A stretch of DNA of 8,073 bases from an uncultured Bacteroidales bacterium (GTDB taxonomy: Bacteria; Bacteroidota; Bacteroidia; Bacteroidales; UBA932). The position numbers and the translations under genes were made by a program. This document shows, piece by piece, positions 1 through 4,914 of this stretch. The DNA is taken from NCBI GenBank assembly GCA_946530505.1, contig CAMNAD010000065.1, forward strand, positions 1 to 8,073, written 5' to 3'. The notes under the pieces are model-generated. The model was not told where the DNA came from. It was given only the letters and a program-made list of their open reading frames with translations, and ran no database searches. How positions within the stretch are numbered: the first letter of the stretch is position 1; the number at the start of each line of letters is the position of its first letter.

Positions 1-60
1 CCTCCCCCTGGCCGGGGGTGGCAGGTTCGCTCCAGGGTAAACTGTATCCTGACGTCTGTG
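1..60. other. Window edge downstream of htpG, with GC-rich hairpin
   Basis: The stretch lies beyond the htpG stop codon. Bases 1-8 and 14-21 form an 8-bp stem with one T-T mismatch around the 5-base loop TGGCC. No T run follows it on the minus strand inside the window, so calling it the htpG terminator is only a possibility. On the plus strand, frame 2 is open from the edge to a TAA at 38-40 (tail read as LPLAGGGRFAPG). That could be the C-terminus of a convergent gene, but twelve codons cannot establish this. Confidence 0.25.
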
Positions 61-1917
61 CTATTTCAGCAGCTCTTCGCTGCGGGCGATGAAGTCGCTG
101 AGGGCCTTGCCCTTGAGCAGGCCATTGGAGAGGAGAGCTAGGTCAACGACCTGACGCAGAAGCGGAGACTCCTTGTCCTTGCTTTCCCATATCTTGGCTA
201 TGAGCGGATTCTCCATGTTCACCTTGATGTTGAACGACTCGGGCATCTGGCCGTAGAAGTTCATTCCTCCTCCGAGAGCGCTCATCTCGCGGTAGCGGCG
301 CATGAACTCGTTGCGGGTGATTAGCACCGGCGCGGAATTCTCCCCGAGATTCTCGGGCTCCACATAATATTCGTTGCCTTCGGGAAGGGCGGACTTGAAA
401 AGCTCGTCGAGGGCCTTCTTGTCGTCTTCGCTCATCTCGGGCTTGACCTTGTCTTCCTTGGGAATGAGATTTCCCACGGAATCGGAGTCGACACGAGCAA
501 AGCGCGCGTCCTTCAGTTTCTGCTCGAGCAGGTTGACGAAGTGGGCGTCCAGTTCGCAGTCCATCAGCAGAACGTCGTACCCGAGGTTCTTCGCCGCCTC
601 GATCTGGACATATTGATCATCGAGGTTGGTGGCGTAGAGGTAGACCACCTTCTTGTCCTTGTCGGTCTGCTCGGTTTCGATTGCCTTGCGATAGTCTTCG
701 AAGCTGAAGAACTTGCCGTCGGTATTCTTGAACAGTGCGAAGTTCATGGCGCGCTCGCAGAACTTCTCGTCGGAGAGCATGCCGTACTCGATGAAGAGTT
801 TGAGGTTGTCCCACTTCTGCTCGAACTGCTCACGCTGTTCCTTGAATATCTCTTCCAGCCTGTCAGCGACCTTCTTGGTAATATAGGTGCTGATCTTCTT
901 GACATTGGCGTCGCTCTGCAGGTAGCTCCTGGACACGTTCAGAGGAATATCCGGTGAGTCGATCACACCATGGAGAAGAGTCAGGAAATCCGGCACGATG
1001 TTGTCGACATGGTCGGTGACGAACATCTGGTTGCAGTAGAGCTGGATCTTGTTCTTGTCGATGGCCATACGCTCCTTGATCTTGGGGAAGTAGAGAACTC
1101 CTGTGAGGTTGAACGGATAATCCACGTTCAGATGAATCCAGAACATAGGTTCCTCATCGAAAGGATAGAGGGCCTTGTAGAAGTTCTTGTAGTCTTCTTC
1201 CTTGAGTTCGGAAGGAGCCTTGGTCCAGATAGGGTCGATGTTGTTGACAACATTGTCTTCCTCGGTTTCGACCTCCTTGCCGTCCTTCCACTCAGTCTTC
1301 TTGCCGAATACTACCGGGACCGGCATGAACTTGCAGTATTTGCCGAGCAACTGGGATATGCGTCCCTTGGCTGCGAACTCATCGCTGTCCTTGTCGAGAT
1401 AAAGAGTAATCACAGTGCCGCGGTCAGCCTTCTTTCCGTCCTCCATGTTGTATTCCGGAGAACCGTCGCAGGACCATTTCACCGCCTTTGCGCCATCCTT
1501 CCAGGAGAGAGTGTCGATTTCGACCTTCTCGCTCACCATGAAAGCGGAATAGAATCCGAGGCCGAAGTGGCCGATGATGCTCTGGTCCTTGTACTTCTCG
1601 AGAAATTCGCCTGCGGATGAGAAGGCGATCTGGTTGATATACCTGTCGACTTCTTCGGCTGTCATGCCGATACCGTGGTCGACGACACGGAGAATCTTCT
1701 TCTTTTCGTCGAGTTCAATCTCGACCTTGAGATCTCCGAGTTCACCCTTGTATTCTCCATTCGAAGCCAGGGTTTTCAATTTCTGGGAAGCGTCGACAGC
1801 ATTCGCGACAAGTTCGCGGAGGAATATTTCATGATCCGAGTATAGGAATTGTTTGATGACGGGAAAGATGTTTTCGGTGGTTACACCTATCTTGCCTTGC
1901 AGTTTTTCTTTTGCCAT
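61..1917 (-). CDS. htpG: Molecular chaperone HtpG (bacterial Hsp90)
   Basis: ATP-dependent cytosolic chaperone of the Hsp90 family, acting as a homodimer in folding and stress protection. The 618 residues match the usual bacterial length (about 620-680). The N-terminal GHKL ATPase domain shows the helix with catalytic Glu35 and nucleotide-binding Asn39 (ELVANAVDA), Asp80 in VDHGIGM, and the glycine-rich lid segment GHFGLGFYSAFMV at 116-128. The middle domain carries the conserved arginine Arg330 in LNVSRSYLQ, which contacts the ATP gamma-phosphate in family members. The C-terminal third should be the dimerisation domain, and the protein ends without the eukaryotic MEEVD tail, as expected in bacteria. 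The start is the ATG complementary to 1915-1917, because MAKEKLQGKIGVTTEN matches the family N-terminus. It lies 63 bases downstream of the HAD gene on the same strand, and its leader contains two dyads. I see no Shine-Dalgarno sequence. Confidence 0.97.
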   Translation of the reverse strand: MAKEKLQGKIGVTTENIFPVIKQFLYSDHEIFLRELVANAVDASQKLKTLASNGEYKGELGDLKVEIELDEKKKILRVVDHGIGMTAEEVDRYINQIAFSSAGEFLEKYKDQSIIGHFGLGFYSAFMVSEKVEIDTLSWKDGAKAVKWSCDGSPEYNMEDGKKADRGTVITLYLDKDSDEFAAKGRISQLLGKYCKFMPVPVVFGKKTEWKDGKEVETEEDNVVNNIDPIWTKAPSELKEEDYKNFYKALYPFDEEPMFWIHLNVDYPFNLTGVLYFPKIKERMAIDKNKIQLYCNQMFVTDHVDNIVPDFLTLLHGVIDSPDIPLNVSRSYLQSDANVKKISTYITKKVADRLEEIFKEQREQFEQKWDNLKLFIEYGMLSDEKFCERAMNFALFKNTDGKFFSFEDYRKAIETEQTDKDKKVVYLYATNLDDQYVQIEAAKNLGYDVLLMDCELDAHFVNLLEQKLKDARFARVDSDSVGNLIPKEDKVKPEMSEDDKKALDELFKSALPEGNEYYVEPENLGENSAPVLITRNEFMRRYREMSALGGGMNFYGQMPESFNIKVNMENPLIAKIWESKDKESPLLRQVVDLALLSNGLLKGKALSDFIARSEELLK

Positions 1918-1920
1918 AAC

Positions 1921-1953
1921 AAAAATCGTTTCAGTTTTTCTGCTGAAACGATT
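1921..1953 (-). promoter_or_regulatory. Leader hairpin abutting the htpG start codon
   Basis: AATCGTTTCAG (1924-1934) and CTGAAACGATT (1943-1953) are a perfect 11-bp inverted repeat with an 8-base spacer. Read on the minus strand, the second arm runs into five T residues (1925-1921) and then the htpG ATG at 1917. This has the shape of an intrinsic terminator for the upstream HAD gene. With only six bases between hairpin and ATG, no promoter can lie in between, so any htpG mRNA that is not leaderless must contain it. It could be an attenuator, a translation-blocking or thermosensitive hairpin, or at DNA level an operator. It does not match the CIRCE heat-shock operator sequence. Confidence 0.6.
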
Positions 1954-1977
1954 GTCAAATAGTATTCCAGTGACAAT
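1951..1977. repeat. 7-bp dyad ATTGTCA-N13-TGACAAT
   Basis: ATTGTCA at 1951-1957 and TGACAAT at 1971-1977 are perfect reverse complements with a 13-base spacer. On the minus strand the dyad encloses TACTATTTG, which resembles the -7 box TAnnTTTG but has one extra base between TA and TTTG. No -33 TTG is found at the expected distance. The dyad shares three bases with the adjoining leader hairpin. A repressor operator over a weak htpG promoter is one reading, but chance cannot be excluded for 7-bp arms. Confidence 0.35.
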
Positions 1978-1980
1978 TTG

Positions 1981-2820
1981 TCAGGATTTTGATGCCAGGC
2001 AGCGAAGGGCCTCGTCCGCCTTGATCTTGTCAATGATGGCGGCGACAATGCTGAATGTGCGCGAGTCTCTTGTGTAAACCGCGGCAGTGATGAAGTTCAC
2101 CCTACCCTGCCTCTTGAGTTTCTGGGCAACCGCCTTCTTCTTGGGGATGTCCGGGTTATATACGGCGATAGGATTGCCTCCGAACATGCCCACGATCTTC
2201 ATGCAGGGCACATCGGTTTCTCCGTCCCCGAAATAAATCATGTGCGAGAACGGGATGCGCTTCTTGTCGTCCGCCATGCTGGAGTTCACCATCTTGGAAT
2301 CGTGCTGGCTGGTGATGCCTTTGCTTATCTTGAAAAGGAACTGGGTCTTTGCGGTATGGTCTACTGCGATGCCGGGCCATTCGGCCTCTCCGCTCTCGCC
2401 ATAGATGAAGGTTCCCGCATAAATGTGCTTGAATTCCGAAGCGATGGATGAGCCTTCTATGATTTCCTTTAGGCCCGAAGAGTTGATGTAATGCTCCACT
2501 CTCACTCCCCTGCTCCTGCCATACTCGTTCACCATGCCGAACCACTCCTTCACGCCGTCGAAGAGTTCGATGTGCTTGCCGAATTCCTTGAACTTGCTGC
2601 GCCTTAAAGGTATGCCGGCTTTGCGGGCTTCGTCGAACATCAGCTTCATATATGCCAGCACGTTGCTCGCATCCTGACCAACGGCTATTCCGTCGCTCAT
2701 TTTCCAGAACTCCTCCTTGGTTTTGCCTACCGCCTGGATGAAACCGAACTCCTGCATGTTACCCGGCGAGAGAGTGCCGTCGAAGTCGTAGATAAGTGCA
2801 ACAATAGGTCTTTTTGCCAT
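1981..2820 (-). CDS. HAD-superfamily hydrolase, phosphoserine-phosphatase-like
   Basis: A 279-residue cytosolic protein with the haloacid dehalogenase phosphohydrolase motifs in order. Motif I is DFDGTL, with nucleophile Asp12 and acid/base Asp14. Motif II is probably Ser114 in YINSSG. A motif III lysine is likely at Lys164 or Lys167, ahead of motif IV GDGETD (198-203), whose acidic residues bind magnesium. A segment of about 95 residues between motifs I and II (roughly 18-110) should be the helical type-1 cap, as in the phosphoserine phosphatase branch. The substrate cannot be read from the sequence, so it is not named serB. The start ATG (complement of 2818-2820) is three codons before the beta strand leading to motif I, and a good -7 box lies upstream. 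There is no obvious link to htpG beyond orientation and a 63-base gap. The gene is divergent from the acyl-CoA synthetase. Confidence 0.88.
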   Translation of the reverse strand: MAKRPIVALIYDFDGTLSPGNMQEFGFIQAVGKTKEEFWKMSDGIAVGQDASNVLAYMKLMFDEARKAGIPLRRSKFKEFGKHIELFDGVKEWFGMVNEYGRSRGVRVEHYINSSGLKEIIEGSSIASEFKHIYAGTFIYGESGEAEWPGIAVDHTAKTQFLFKISKGITSQHDSKMVNSSMADDKKRIPFSHMIYFGDGETDVPCMKIVGMFGGNPIAVYNPDIPKKKAVAQKLKRQGRVNFITAAVYTRDSRTFSIVAAIIDKIKADEALRCLASKS

Positions 2821-2852
2821 AGTTTTTTACCCCACATTTTTTAATTTCGCCA

Positions 2853-2860
2853 CAAAAATA
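2853..2860 (-). promoter_or_regulatory. Predicted -7 box for the HAD hydrolase gene
   Basis: On the minus strand the sequence reads TATTTTTG, a perfect match to the Bacteroidetes -7 consensus TAnnTTTG. It lies 32 bases upstream of the HAD ATG, so the leader would be about 25 bases. No clear TTG -33 element sits 19-21 bases upstream. The region is A/T-rich, so the box alone is moderate evidence. Confidence 0.5.
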
Positions 2861-2891
2861 GTCATTTTTCACCACATACCGCCTTGATTTC

Positions 2892-2922
2892 TTGCGCGAT
2901 GCGACATTCAGTTCTAATTTTG
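2892..2922 (+). promoter_or_regulatory. Promoter of the acyl-CoA synthetase gene (Bacteroidetes type)
   Basis: TTG at 2892-2894 (-33) and TAATTTTG at 2915-2922 (-7, perfect TAnnTTTG) are separated by 20 bp. The guaB promoter has the same spacing. Transcription should start near 2928-2932, at the left foot of the 23-bp inverted repeat. The promoter lies back to back with that of the divergent HAD gene, and the two -7 boxes are about 55 bp apart. Confidence 0.68.
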
Positions 2923-2928
2923 CAGTGA

Positions 2929-3009
2929 ATGGCCGCGGTGCAGTATGGCATCGTTGCGCTGAAAACGCTTCACGATGCCATACTGCACCGCGGCTGCTTG
3001 CAAGAATGA
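2929..3009 (+). CDS. Possible leaderless 26-codon upstream reading frame
   Basis: ATG at 2929 opens a 26-codon frame beginning MAAVQYGIVALKTLHDAI and ending with TGA at 3007-3009, 17 bases before the synthetase ATG. The ATG lies six bases after the -7 box, close to the expected transcription start, so translation would be leaderless or nearly so. The frame contains the complete 63-base hairpin, and ribosomes on it would melt the stem. I recognise no peptide family. The frame may be open by chance, because an inverted repeat without stops in one frame is not rare. Confidence 0.2.
   Translation: MAAVQYGIVALKTLHDAILHRGCLQE
2932..2994. repeat. Perfect 23-bp inverted repeat in the synthetase leader
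   Basis: The arms at 2932-2954 (starting GCCGCGGTGCAG) and 2972-2994 (ending CTGCACCGCGGC) are perfect reverse complements over 23 bp, with a 17-base spacer. Inside the spacer GCG (2956-2958) can pair with CGC (2966-2968) around CTGAAAA. As RNA this is a very stable hairpin at or within a few bases of the predicted 5' end. It is followed by GCTTGCAAGAATG rather than a T run, so it is not an ordinary terminator. Options are a 5' mRNA-stabilising stem, a regulatory leader, a large operator, or one copy of a dispersed palindromic repeat. Confidence 0.85.
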
Positions 3010-3026
3010 TTTAAGTTTAGGAAAAT

Positions 3027-4697
3027 ATGTACAAAAGACCTGCGGCTCCCAGAGCCGAACATTACCTTGGCAAACTGCAGAAAACCATGGCCACTTATTG
3101 GAAGGGCCTTGCAGTATGCGACTACCACGGCCAGCAGTATACCTTCGGAGAACTCGCCCGCAAAATGGAACGCATCCACATTGCTTTTGAGTCCGTCGGC
3201 ATCAAGAAAGGCGACAAGATCACTCTCTGCGGAAAGAACTCCGCAAACTGGGCAGTCTCTTTCCTGGCCATCTCTTCCTACGAAACAGTAGTGGTTCCCC
3301 TGCTTGCAGACTTCCTGCCCGAAGCCGTCGAGCGCCTCACCGACCATTCCGACAGCATTGTCCTTTTCACGGACCCCGAAATGTTCGAGAAGCTGGATGT
3401 AAGCAAGATGCCCAAGCTCCGCTATGTAATCAGCCTTACCGACTTCATGCCTCTCTGGGGCAAGGACGAAGCCCTGATGATTGCCTATACAAGCCTGGAC
3501 GAGAAATTCAATGCAAAGTTCCCGGACGGATTCGATGCATCCAAGTTGAACTATCCTACGAATAACGACAAGGACCTCAACGTCATCAACTATACTTCCG
3601 GCTCCACCGGAAACCCCAAGGGCGTGATGCTGCGCTACGAATGCTTCAGTGCCACCATTGACTTCGGCCAGCGCTACATTCCCTGCAACAACGACGACAA
3701 CATCGTCTCCATGCTTCCTATGGGACACATCTATGGATTGACCTACGAGTTCCTCTATCCGCTCATCAGCGGCGTAACCGTATACTATCTCGGCAAGACT
3801 CCTTCCCCGTCGCTTCTTCTGAAAGCCATGCAGGAGGTCCAGCCGTACATCGTCATCACGGTACCCCTCGTGATGGAGAAGGTATACAAGTCCTCCATCA
3901 AGCCGGTGCTCGGAAAATGGTATATGAAGGTTCTTACCGCCATTCCCGGAATCAACAGCATTATATATAATAAAATAGGTGAAAAACTTCTTTCCGCTTT
4001 CGGCGGCAAGGTGCGCGAGTTCGTGATGGGCGGCGCGGCACTCAACCCCGAAGTGGAGCATTGCTTCAAAAAAATCAGGCTTCCCTATACCGTTGGTTAC
4101 GGCATGACGGAGGCCGCCCCGCTACTTGCCTATGAACACCCTGTTGATTACGCGCCCGGCTCTTGCGGCAAAGCCGTAGACTGTGCCGACGTGCGCATCG
4201 ATTCCGAGGATCCCGAACACATTGCCGGCGAAATCCAGGCTAAGGGAACAAACGTGTGCAGCGGATACTACAAGTATCCCGAAGCAGATTCCGCGGTCTT
4301 TACCGAAGACGGATACCTGCACACAGGCGACCTCGGAACCATCGATGCAGACGGCAACATCTTCATCCGCGGACGCTCGAAGAGCATGATCCTCGGCGCA
4401 AACGGCCAGAACATCTACCCCGAAGAAGTGGAGGCAGCCGTCAACCAGCGCCAGTTCGTCGCCGAAAGCGTGGTCGTCGACCGTGCCGGCAAACTTGTCG
4501 CCCTGGTTTATCTCGACGCCGACGGCATCAAGAAGGCGGGTCTTGACGATGAAGCCATCTCCGACATCCCCGAGCAGGTACGCCGCGGCGCCAACAGGCA
4601 TCTGCCCAGCTACAGCCAGATAACCAAGGTGGAAGTCGTGCTCCAGCCCTTCGAGAAGACCCCGAAGATGAGCATCAAACGCTTCCTTTATAAATAA
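3027..4697 (+). CDS. AMP-forming acyl-CoA synthetase (long-chain fatty acid-CoA ligase-like)
   Basis: A 556-residue adenylate-forming (ANL superfamily) enzyme. It probably activates a carboxylic acid with ATP to an acyl-AMP and transfers it to CoA. Visible motifs are the P-loop A3 YTSGSTGNPKG (189-199), A5 YGMTEAAP (358-365), A7 LHTGDLG (431-437, with ribose-binding Asp435) and A8 hinge IRGRSKSMILGANGQNIYPEEVE (447-469). The C-terminus is FEKTPKMSIKRFLYK. GQNIYPEEVE resembles the GxNIYPxEIE hinge of long-chain acyl-CoA synthetases, but chain length is not readable, so no fadD symbol is given. By ungapped comparison, the usual A10 catalytic lysine position holds Ser549, flanked by Lys547 and Lys551. 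The ATG at 3027 follows AGGA at 3019-3022. The next Met (codon 21) would remove conserved N-terminal sequence. The gene appears monocistronic: it has its own promoter, and a terminator lies downstream before guaB. Confidence 0.88.
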   Translation: MYKRPAAPRAEHYLGKLQKTMATYWKGLAVCDYHGQQYTFGELARKMERIHIAFESVGIKKGDKITLCGKNSANWAVSFLAISSYETVVVPLLADFLPEAVERLTDHSDSIVLFTDPEMFEKLDVSKMPKLRYVISLTDFMPLWGKDEALMIAYTSLDEKFNAKFPDGFDASKLNYPTNNDKDLNVINYTSGSTGNPKGVMLRYECFSATIDFGQRYIPCNNDDNIVSMLPMGHIYGLTYEFLYPLISGVTVYYLGKTPSPSLLLKAMQEVQPYIVITVPLVMEKVYKSSIKPVLGKWYMKVLTAIPGINSIIYNKIGEKLLSAFGGKVREFVMGGAALNPEVEHCFKKIRLPYTVGYGMTEAAPLLAYEHPVDYAPGSCGKAVDCADVRIDSEDPEHIAGEIQAKGTNVCSGYYKYPEADSAVFTEDGYLHTGDLGTIDADGNIFIRGRSKSMILGANGQNIYPEEVEAAVNQRQFVAESVVVDRAGKLVALVYLDADGIKKAGLDDEAISDIPEQVRRGANRHLPSYSQITKVEVVLQPFEKTPKMSIKRFLYK

Positions 4698-4735
4698 TCG
4701 GATACCGCTGCAACGGATTGCCGGCACCGTGCATC

Positions 4736-4773
4736 TTCATAGTGGTTTATAAAATAAGGCGATACACTATGAA
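4736..4773. repeat. 9-bp inverted repeat TTCATAGTG-N20-CACTATGAA
   Basis: TTCATAGTG (4736-4744) and CACTATGAA (4765-4773) are perfect reverse complements separated by 20 bases of A/T-rich sequence. The right arm contains the ATG of the 16-codon reading frame at 4769. There is no T run behind it, so it is not a typical terminator. Two half-sites about three helical turns apart (29 bp centre to centre) would suit a dimeric DNA-binding protein. No regulator is recognised. Confidence 0.45.
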
Positions 4774-4819
4774 ACGGTTTCAGATTTTTTTGGCGGCGAT
4801 CTTTTCGGCGATACTCTAA
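4769..4819 (+). CDS. 16-codon signal-peptide-like reading frame, possible gene remnant
   Basis: ATG at 4769 preceded by AAGG (4756-4759) reads MKRFQIFLAAIFSAIL and then TAA at 4817-4819. A basic start followed by a hydrophobic run is the pattern of a signal-peptide N-region and core, but no mature protein follows. It could be the degraded start of an exported protein gene, a small membrane peptide, or chance. I see no promoter matching TAnnTTTG in front of it. Confidence 0.15.
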   Translation: MKRFQIFLAAIFSAIL

Positions 4820-4820
4820 A

Positions 4821-4849
4821 TTTCACAATTGTTGAAAACTTGTGAAAAA
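4821..4849. repeat. 8-bp dyad with DnaA-box-like repeats
   Basis: TTTCACAA (4821-4828) and TTGTGAAA (4840-4847) form a perfect dyad with an 11-base spacer. On the minus strand, TTTTTCACA (4849-4841) and TTTTCAACA (4838-4830) are direct near-repeats with 11-bp periodicity, about one helical turn. The second differs from the DnaA-box variant TTATCAACA at one position, and the first differs from TTATCCACA at two. The position, about 20 bp upstream of the guaB -33 element, would suit an operator. Confidence 0.3.
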
Positions 4850-4856
4850 AACATTT

Positions 4857-4884
4857 AACCGCCCTTGCAATGGGGCGGTTTTTT
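4857..4884 (+). terminator. Intrinsic terminator upstream of guaB
   Basis: AACCGCCC (4857-4864) pairs perfectly with GGGCGGTT (4873-4880) around the 8-base loop TTGCAATG. A six-T run follows (4879-4884, the first two inside the stem). It would end plus-strand transcripts from the acyl-CoA synthetase or the small frame at 4769. The loop carries the -33 TTG of the guaB promoter, so the same DNA both stops upstream transcription and starts the next operon. Confidence 0.75.
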
Positions 4885-4895
4885 GTGTACCTTTG
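4865..4895 (+). promoter_or_regulatory. Promoter of the guaB-guaA-permease unit
   Basis: TTG at 4865-4867 (-33) and TACCTTTG at 4888-4895 (-7, perfect TAnnTTTG) are 20 bp apart. Transcription should begin around 4900-4904, leaving a leader of only about 11-15 bases before the guaB ATG. That is too short for a riboswitch or attenuator, so control would have to act at the promoter or after translation. Confidence 0.72.
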
Positions 4896-4914
4896 CCCAT
4901 TGGAAGTTAGCAAA

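Noticed and set aside
13..50. tRNA T-arm-like sequence GGTTCGCTCC near the window start
   Set aside because: The flanking bases do not form the five-pair T stem or an acceptor stem, and no anticodon arm is seen.
970..1620. 216-codon plus-strand frame inside htpG
   Set aside because: It is complementary to the conserved ATPase and middle domains of HtpG, has low complexity, and has no start signals.
1924..1953. CIRCE/HrcA operator upstream of htpG
   Set aside because: The geometry is similar, but the arms AATCGTTTCAG/CTGAAACGATT do not match the CIRCE arms TTAGCACTC/GAGTGCTAA.
2932..2994. Invertible promoter (phase variation) flanked by inverted repeats
   Set aside because: The arms enclose only 17 bases with no promoter. 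The promoter lies outside, so inversion would change nothing useful, and no recombinase gene is nearby.
2970..4061. 363-codon open frame antisense to the acyl-CoA synthetase gene
   Set aside because: It lies entirely opposite a gene with intact family motifs, encodes no recognisable domain, and starts inside the synthetase. Such frames are common in codon-biased genes.
4896..4914. Purine riboswitch or attenuator in front of guaB
   Set aside because: The predicted leader is under 20 bases, too short for any aptamer.
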